From Cephalothrix spiralis (taxonomy: Eukaryota; Nemertea; Palaeonemertea; Archinemertea; Cephalotrichidae), in NCBI GenBank assembly GCA_032353305.1, contig JAUCNG010370261.1:1-11583 (forward strand): 11,583 bases of DNA, written 5' to 3'. Shown here in pieces: positions 6,157 to 11,583 of this stretch (positions are counted from its first letter, which is position 1; each line of letters starts with the position of its first letter). The notes below the pieces were generated by a model. That model was not told the origin of the DNA. It did not search any database and saw only the letters and a program-made list of their open reading frames with translations. The position numbers and the translations under genes were made by a program.

Positions 6157-7125
6157 ATGTCTAATAGTACAATATATTTTGAGGACTACTACAGTGGAAT
6201 AGTAAAAGGATCAGGATTTGATACCATTCATGTCAATGCTAAGTTGATTATCTTTATCTGTGCATATTCACCGTTAATAATTTTGGGATATATTGGAAAT
6301 ATTCTATCATTTATTGTAATGACGAGTAAACACATGAAAAAACATTCATTTAGTATTTATCTAGCTTCCTTAGCCGTAGCTGATTCTGCGTGTATTTCCT
6401 TTCGTTTCTGCATGTTGTTAAGTCTCTGTTATCGAATCGCCAATAATACACAAAAATCATTTTTTACATTCGAAAGCAATTTATCTTGTAGAATTTTAGA
6501 ATACTTAGGAAATGCCTTCCACTCGTTTTCCTCGGCAATGGTTGTTTCTATGTCACTAGAGCGTTTGATAATGATTCGATGGCCCTTCACAGGTATGAGA
6601 GTTTGTACACGCGCCGCTGCGATGAAGGGGGTTGTTTTGTCCTTCCTTTTTGCTTTTTTATTCCAGGTTTATCCAAATATGTTTACTGTTGTGTATATTG
6701 AAAGTATCGGATGTGCACTTAGTTTAGAAAATTATATGACTGCTTGGATAACAGGCCCTCTCGGAGAGGTTATCATTCCTATATCAGCAATAATCGTCAT
6801 TAACTCTATAATTGTGGTAACGTTATTTACAAATAAATCAGTTACAGAAAGACAAGGTATTGATGAAAAATCTAAAAAGGCAGGGCAAGGTGTTTTGGTA
6901 GTGTCATTCGCATTCATGATACTTATGTTACCAATTGCTCTGACAGCAGCCGCACTTATGGGACCAAATCCAGAGATAACTTCTCAGGGTTGGTTTCAGT
7001 ACTTTTTATATGTTATAATATACTTACACACATCTAATAACTGTATTAATTTTTACCTTTATTTTGGCTCTGGTGCTGAAACTCGTCAAATAATAAGAAA
7101 TGTATTTAATTTTAAAAAGTCTTAA
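6157..7125 (+). CDS. class A (rhodopsin-like) GPCR, neuropeptide-receptor type
   Basis: A 322-residue, intronless, seven-helix receptor of the plasma membrane. The frame opens earlier at a TTG (6139), but the first ATG is 6157, with A at -3, so I start there. TM1 (about 30-56) has G-N with the family Asn at 48. TM2 has L-A-V-A-D with Asp76. Cys111 before TM3 and Cys186 in loop 2 would form the conserved disulphide. TM3 ends E135-R136-L instead of D-R-Y. TM5 has Pro208 and TM6 has L-M-L-P (Pro259). TM7 ends N298-F-Y-L-Y in place of N-P-x-x-Y. N-F-x-x-Y and S-G-x-E-x-R after TM7 are common in invertebrate FMRFamide/TRH-like peptide receptors. Asn3 and Asn96 are possible glycosylation sites. The TM4 Trp and the TM6 C-W-x-P Trp are missing. 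A peptide ligand is inferred, not shown. Confidence 0.9.
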   Translation: MSNSTIYFEDYYSGIVKGSGFDTIHVNAKLIIFICAYSPLIILGYIGNILSFIVMTSKHMKKHSFSIYLASLAVADSACISFRFCMLLSLCYRIANNTQKSFFTFESNLSCRILEYLGNAFHSFSSAMVVSMSLERLIMIRWPFTGMRVCTRAAAMKGVVLSFLFAFLFQVYPNMFTVVYIESIGCALSLENYMTAWITGPLGEVIIPISAIIVINSIIVVTLFTNKSVTERQGIDEKSKKAGQGVLVVSFAFMILMLPIALTAAALMGPNPEITSQGWFQYFLYVIIYLHTSNNCINFYLYFGSGAETRQIIRNVFNFKKS

Positions 7126-7890
7126 AGGGAGTATCTGTAGGCAAAGGAACTGGTCTATATATTACTTTTTGCTGCCATACTGGCGTTTAGGTATGAAATG
7201 CATACATATACACCTTACACCTTATTATAGATGATTTTATAAAAAAATCTTATAACATCTTTATGGTTGATAGACATGTTTAATGTTTATCAAAGCGACT
7301 AAAATGTCGTATATTATGTCTTCATAAAAATGTTCCAGAGTAGATTTTATAATATAAAAACTTCCTTGTTGGATGATTTAAAAAACTTTTTAAAGTCGAT
7401 AAATAAATAGTTAAATCAACCGTGATAAAATGCCATTGAAAAATAACATTCGATACTTGGTATCATATTATTGGGTGTACGTGCCATAAACTATAAGATG
7501 TGTTGTCATGTGGAACCACAATATTTGTACATAAAACGATTTTTACCCTACAAAAAACGGTATAAGGTAAGATATTTAAAACTTCTTTTTGATATAATTT
7601 TTTCATGAATTAACGATAATCATAATGATTTGCTTTGTAAAAATTATGAGCCATTTTCTAATCAAAATTAATATTTTCAACTTTTTATTTAAGAAATTGA
7701 AAAATAATATAAAGAATTCGCACACAAGAATTTTCCTCTATCTTTAGACAAGTCTATATGTTTTAATTTACGTGCACTCAAACCAAATTTCATCCTGCCA
7801 TCTTTGCATATACAACTTCCAAAGTACTCATCTTTTGCAAATTTAAGAAAGTGTTTAAAGCATAGAAGCTGCAAGCTGCAATACACAGCA
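7126..7890. other. AT-rich 3' flank of GPCR, poly(A) signal at 7402
   Basis: AATAAA at 7402-7407 is a possible polyadenylation signal for the receptor transcript, giving a 3' UTR of about 290 bases. The rest is AT-rich with no gene I can support. On the minus strand, 7689 to about 7924 is open for some 78 codons with a Lys/Cys-rich peptide (containing Y-F-G-S-C-I-C-K-D-G) but no start codon, domain or clear splice pair. I leave it uncalled. Confidence 0.5.
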
Positions 7891-7897
7891 TGTTTAC

Positions 7898-7970
7898 CAT
7901 TCCGATATCCTACGGTATCTGAATATTATCATATTCAATAAAGTATTCAACACCGAAGTGGATCGGAATG
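7898..7970. repeat. foldback repeat with CATTCCGAT ends
   Basis: The arms at 7898-7932 and 7936-7970 are imperfect inverses. Both begin CATTCCGAT and share C-G-G-T and T-G-A-A-T-A blocks. The right arm is 34/35 identical, inverted, to 917-951. A unit kept that similar about 7 kb away is a dispersed family in this genome. Confidence 0.7.
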
Positions 7971-8120
7971 CACGTTTACCTCAAAGATACTAATACATCG
8001 GTGCAAAGAATTTAATTATTTTCTCGATCGCGATCAATATTTGACGTGAACCAGATAAGAATTTTACGCGCACTTTATTATCCAACCTCTACAATTCTAT
8101 AATGCCAATGATTAACCAAT

Positions 8121-8236
8121 ATAACTTTTATATAGATAAAAGTTATACAGTAAAAGTTTATAAATTTAAAAGTTAAAAATTATATTCAATTTTTAAACAT
8201 TTATTTGTTTAACTTTTAAATCTAAAAACTTTTAGT
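8121..8236. repeat. AT-rich nested hairpins
   Basis: ATAACTTTTA and TAAAAGTTAT at 8121-8146 form a perfect 10-bp stem. Next, AAAAGTTTATAAATTTAAAAGTTAAA pairs loosely with TTTAACTTTTAAATCTAAAAACTTTTA further on. The unit AAAAGTT/AACTTTT recurs six times in about 115 bases. It could be a small palindromic element or simple expansion of an AT-rich sequence. Confidence 0.5.
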
Positions 8237-8374
8237 ATGGATTTTATATATTTATCATATTCAACAAGGAGTATAGTGTTATATTTCCATTATAACTTTA
8301 CATCTTATGGTCCTTCGTGAGTGTCGCCTGACTTATGATTATCAAGGTGACCATTTAAAAATTCCACGACTTCT

Positions 8375-8417
8375 CTAACCATTCCTGCATGACCAAAAGT
8401 TTTGATTGTTCTTTCAG
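8375..8417 (+). promoter_or_regulatory. 3' splice acceptor before the CARD-NHL start codon
   Basis: CTAAC at 8375-8379 is a good branch-point match. It is followed 38 bases later by the T-rich acceptor GATTGTTCTTTCAG ending at 8417. The exon would begin at 8418, 11 bases before the ATG at 8429. The CDS is otherwise one exon, so this implies a 5' UTR intron with the promoter and first exon further upstream, possibly beyond the repeats at 7898-8236. This also argues that the TTG at 8402 is not the start. Confidence 0.65.
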
Positions 8418-8428
8418 ATAAATACAGC

Positions 8429-9616
8429 ATGGCAGACCATAAAAAAATACTCTTAAAACATCGTGTTGTTATTCTTGAAACTTTGGATCCTAATGATTTA
8501 ATAGCTGATCATTTGCTCGCAACAGAGGTTCTCAGTCAAGTTGAGTACGACGACATCACTACAGAAAAAACAAGGCTTCAACAAGCGAGATGTCTCTTAG
8601 GTAAATTAGGACGTAAAGATGCGAAAGCTTTTGAAGAATTCAAACAAAGCTTGAAGAAGAATTACAGATCTTTGTATCGTCTTCTAAGCGGTGAAGAAAT
8701 CCAAACAGGCGATCCTGCACCCCCTCCACACGATTCACTGTATATGAGAGCATCTTCTGGTCTAGTGACAGACTTGAGTAGAATGTCATTTTCTAAGCAA
8801 CCACAGAGGGATTACAAAACATTGGTAGGTGTAAAAGGTGATGTGATAAAACTGGATTCAGATCCACATCAATTGGATTTTCGAGATGGAAAGTTTATAG
8901 TTGCAATGCCTACTGAAAATAGACTTGATGTTATTGAAAATAAGAACTTAGCTAAACAAATTAGTTTTCAGAGTGGTAAAGTTCAACTACTAGGCGTGTG
9001 TTGGATGACGAGCGGCGATATTGCAGTAGTGGATGTAAAAAGTGGTTGCGTTCTCAAAACTAGAGGAACCACAGGAACAATACTGAAAAAAATTGGAAAA
9101 TATGGAAGTGGGAATAGCGAATTCAATAGCCCTCATCGCGTAGCTCAATGTTTATCAAATGACAACTTATATATTCCAGATAGAAACAACTCACGAATTA
9201 AAGTCCTCAATTCGGAGTTAGAATTCATACAACATATTAAATCGCCTGATCTGTGTCGACCTTGGGGAATCGCCATCTCAAAAGATAACCGTTTTTTTGT
9301 TACAGAAGCATACATGAGTAAGCTGCATGAATTTGATATCCATGGTAAACATATAAAAACTGTTACGGTACCAAATGCAATGGGAAATCAACAAGAACGT
9401 AAACTGGGCATCGCAGGATTAGCTGTTGACAACTCAGGTTATGTTCTCGTTTGCATTCATAGGCCAAAGCCATGTATCCAAGTTTTTACTTCAGATTTGG
9501 TGCCCTATGTTACGTTTGGTAGTGGTGTGATACAACTACCTGCTGACATTTGCATCCTGCCAAATGGGGATGTTGCTGTGTCTGATTTGACTGGGCATCA
9601 GATTGTCATCCTCTAA
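8429..9616 (+). CDS. CARD and NHL-repeat beta-propeller protein
   Basis: A 395-residue soluble protein with no signal peptide or membrane helix, so probably cytosolic. The start is the ATG in AGCATGG (A at -3, G at +4), just after a splice acceptor. Residues about 5-88 form a CARD: L-L-K-H-R-x-x-x-L-E-x-L-D-P near the start, D-H-L-L-A-T-E-V-L-S-x-x-E-Y-D-x-I, Q-Q-A-R-C-L-L-G-K-L, then A-F-E-E-F-K-x-S-L. A Pro-rich linker follows (96-100). Residues about 135-395 form an NHL-type propeller. Its clearest blade is 223-262 (G-K-Y-G-S-G-N-S-E-F-N-S-P ... L-Y-I-P-D-R-N-N-S-R-I-K-V-L), with further blades near 278-312, 328-365 and 370-395. CARDs pair with other CARDs in apoptotic and innate immune signalling; NHL propellers bind protein or RNA. 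TRIM2/3-like relatives carry RING and B-box domains, which are absent here. A role as a sensor-adaptor is inference. Confidence 0.92.
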   Translation: MADHKKILLKHRVVILETLDPNDLIADHLLATEVLSQVEYDDITTEKTRLQQARCLLGKLGRKDAKAFEEFKQSLKKNYRSLYRLLSGEEIQTGDPAPPPHDSLYMRASSGLVTDLSRMSFSKQPQRDYKTLVGVKGDVIKLDSDPHQLDFRDGKFIVAMPTENRLDVIENKNLAKQISFQSGKVQLLGVCWMTSGDIAVVDVKSGCVLKTRGTTGTILKKIGKYGSGNSEFNSPHRVAQCLSNDNLYIPDRNNSRIKVLNSELEFIQHIKSPDLCRPWGIAISKDNRFFVTEAYMSKLHEFDIHGKHIKTVTVPNAMGNQQERKLGIAGLAVDNSGYVLVCIHRPKPCIQVFTSDLVPYVTFGSGVIQLPADICILPNGDVAVSDLTGHQIVIL

Positions 9617-10340
9617 TTACCAGGCTTAATTTAATAGACTTAATAACCAATGGAACATTTCAAATATTCTAAAGCAACAACGCCAAATAAGTTGAACGTT
9701 CTGTCAAAAAACTTAATAACGTTATATTTTGCATGATTTAATGGCAATTTTGTTGTTAACACATAGACAAAATTAGAAAATAATTTAATTTATATACTTC
9801 ATGTATATTATGCTTTTTAGCAATGTAACATCATGAATATATAATGGTACGTAAATGTTACCATATATATATATGCATTCTAAGAAAAATTAGAAGATAT
9901 ACATTTATGATGTGCCAGATATAAAAAAGAGGAAGGTCATATACGTCCGTAAGATTGCGGCGTGATGATTTGTTTAAACTGTAAATGTAACCAAAATTAA
10001 ATTACAGTCATTCCGCACTATGAAACATGGTCTAGGACATGCATGCATATTAAATTTATATTATATAATATTAAACGATTGTGCATCAATTGCATCCTCT
10101 TTTGTTTTCTTGTGGATTATTATTGTTTTAAAAGTAACAGCAAAGTTAACAAAAATAATTTTAAATAGTAGCCTACTATGGAAAATTGATTTATTATACA
10201 TAATGTGTTTAATGCTTGATTAATAGAGATTGTATTGTTATAAAGGATAATGCAGCATCATTGCTTAAAATTTGACATATTTCTTATTATATAATACATG
10301 TGGAATAAAATTTTATTGATAACATTTTTAATTATTTTAG
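9617..10340 (+). other. 3' flank of CARD-NHL gene with candidate poly(A) signals
   Basis: AT-rich and without a credible gene. Possible polyadenylation signals are ATTAAA at 9996-10001 and AATAAA at 10304-10309. A hairpin around 9838-9872 pairs ATAATGGTA with TACCATATAT, next to an (AT)n tract. The small ATG-started frame at 10020-10223 is hydrophobic and low-complexity and looks like chance in AT-rich DNA. Confidence 0.5.
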
Positions 10341-11043
10341 TCATTTCCAGATATGGGCTAGGGAACGTCATTAATTATATGGGAAGTAATGTGATCGTTC
10401 GTAGAAAGATCGAGCGTTGTTCACTTAATGTCTTTAGATAATAATTATCCCAAGATCATGCAGTATCGAAAAAACAATGGTTTAGACTAGTATTCAAAAC
10501 CCTCATTATGATTCCATTCTATTTCAATCAGGCAAAAACATAGTTCATTGTAATAGACCATATTCAAGTTTGTTGTGATTTATCATTTAGATTTAGTAAT
10601 GTTAATAATTTTTAAAGTGATAAATAAATGATTGTGTAAATATGAATGTTGTCAACGCATCAATATTGGTGCCGGCGATACAAACCCGTTAAGGTCAATC
10701 TTTGTGTCAGTGGATTTTTCCATTTTGCTATTTGTACCACGTGATGATTTGCTATTCTGCCCTATCTCAAATTCTATTTCCTTTTACTATCTGCGGGATG
10801 TTACATGGAAAAGCGTGAAAAAAGCCAAAAACATCATTTTATCATTCTTTCATGTTTTCGTTGTTGTGGTGAAATTAAGTCTTACATTGATTTACTTCAA
10901 TTTGCTTTTTTTAAATCGACCACTTTTCCGTTATAATTGTGATCTCATGCAGTTGAAACATTTTGTGATACGAAATAGATGACATCTATTTCATAGGACT
11001 TCAATGTGTTTTTGAGCACCGGTAGATAAATCATCAGTCGGTC
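10341..11043. other. intergenic, no gene recognised
   Basis: Another AATAAA lies at 10623-10628. The longest open frame (about 10632-10982, plus) has no ATG until near its end and codes for a hydrophobic, unrecognised peptide. I found no paired splice sites or domain. The stretch is slightly less AT-rich between 10650 and 10820. Confidence 0.5.
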
Positions 11044-11355
11044 ATAAGGCCTTTTTTAATTGCTTGGTTAGCGGAAAAACTTCAAAAAATCCCACCGGCG
11101 GCGAAACAAAAAAATCGTCAGCGTAGAAAAAATTGAATTCTGACCTATTTTATGATAAAATATTGATAAATTTTAACATCTGTTTTTACACGAGTTTTTC
11201 ATTCGACGGCCGAGAATTCCGTCAGCGGAAATTTTTTATTTTTATTTTTATTGGTGTCTTAAAAGTCGGCGGTGGTAAATAATAAAAAAATAGAAAGATA
11301 TTTTCATTTTTCACCGGTGGGGTCCGTAAACCAAGCAATTCAAAAAATGCCTTAT
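11044..11355. mobile_element. MITE with about 31-bp terminal inverted repeats
   Basis: The ends 11044-11074 and 11324-11355 pair in inverse orientation. Each reads ATAAGGC, then a run of T, then AATTGCTTGGTT and CGG, with single-base indels. Inside, CCCACCGG (11091-11098) and its inverse CCGGTGGG (11314-11321) continue the symmetry. The 312-bp interior is AT-rich and repeats CGTCAGCG motifs (near 11118 and 11219). No coding capacity. I could not identify a target-site duplication with confidence. Confidence 0.8.
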
Positions 11356-11473
11356 CAAATTACGTATGCTTTTTGCAATTATAGTATTTGCTTAACATTT
11401 TATCCCATAATAAATTATAAAAGCACATTGAAATATAAGCATCCGTGTTAAACCATTAATCCTCTTCAATATG

Positions 11474-11583
11474 CAGTGGCGGATATTGCAGGGGGGCGGG
11501 GGGGGGGTGAAACCCCCCCACAAAGATAGAATATTGGTCAATTCAAGCTCACCTTGGTCAATTCAGCCGTATTGTTAAAAAAA
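11474..11583 (+). mobile_element. probable transposon end with G-run, cut by window edge
   Basis: CAGTGGCGGATATTGCAGGG starts at 11474 and leads into a long G run, then TGAAACCCCCCC. CAGTGGCGGAT... followed by G-runs is a pattern I associate with hAT-type termini in invertebrate genomes. The other end lies outside the window, so the assignment cannot be confirmed. The G7/C7 pair at 11501-11519 can form a short stem. Confidence 0.4.

Noticed and set aside
6732-6917. 61-codon minus-strand frame
   Set aside because: Shadow of the GPCR coding sequence.
7689-7924. Minus-strand frame of about 78 codons, Lys/Cys-rich
   Set aside because: No ATG at its start, no convincing splice pair and no recognised domain. 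It might be a terminal exon or a transposon relic, but I cannot support either.
8402-8428. Start of the CARD-NHL frame at TTG
   Set aside because: It lies inside the polypyrimidine tract of a good splice acceptor; the ATG at 8429 has a strong context and starts the CARD.
10020-10223. 67-codon hydrophobic frame
   Set aside because: AT-rich low-complexity sequence in the 3' flank; no family resemblance.
10632-10982. 116-codon plus-strand frame
   Set aside because: Begins at TTG and has no ATG until near its end; hydrophobic stretches follow from T-rich DNA.

Overview
This is AT-rich animal nuclear DNA: genes are split by GT-AG introns, and most of the non-coding sequence consists of short inverted-repeat elements (MITE-like) and foldback repeats. 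The gene content (a Deg/ENaC channel, an intronless peptide-receptor-like class A GPCR, and an intronless CARD plus NHL-propeller protein) and the dense miniature transposons suggest a lophotrochozoan, most likely a bivalve mollusc. That placement is an inference. Two of the longest open frames begin at TTG, which an animal gene would not normally use. I therefore moved both starts to the first in-frame ATG.

Layout. 1-1986: no coding exon recognised. It holds a TTTACG-rich inverted-ended repeat (about 703-1402), a foldback hairpin (1457-1545) and a weak tRNA-like SINE head (about 1700-1790). 1987-4472, minus strand: three exons with matching splice phases that encode 157 residues of the extracellular domain of a Deg/ENaC sodium channel. 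A fourth, weaker candidate exon lies at 4634-4779. The introns are filled with miniature elements: a TTAA-flanked MITE (2362-2825), a Mutator-like MITE with 9-bp target duplications (3217-3482), and an inverted minisatellite (3706-4110). 4801-5824: a large imperfect inverted repeat followed by another MITE. 6157-7125, plus strand: single-exon class A GPCR, 322 aa. 7126-8417: AT-rich intergenic DNA with foldback repeats. 8429-9616, plus strand: single-exon CARD-NHL protein, 395 aa, with a convincing splice acceptor 11 bases before the ATG. 9617-11583: AT-rich 3' flank, a MITE (11044-11355), and a transposon-end-like sequence with a long G run at the right edge.

The three genes do not form an operon and need not work together. 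The first and last channel exons (TM1 and TM2) were not found. The GPCR and the CARD-NHL gene therefore either lie inside a long intron of the channel gene, or the channel's 5' exons lie unrecognised between about 4780 and 6100. The most interesting item is the CARD-NHL protein. It joins a death-fold recruitment domain directly to a beta-propeller with no NTPase between them, a possible compact adaptor for immune or apoptotic signalling.
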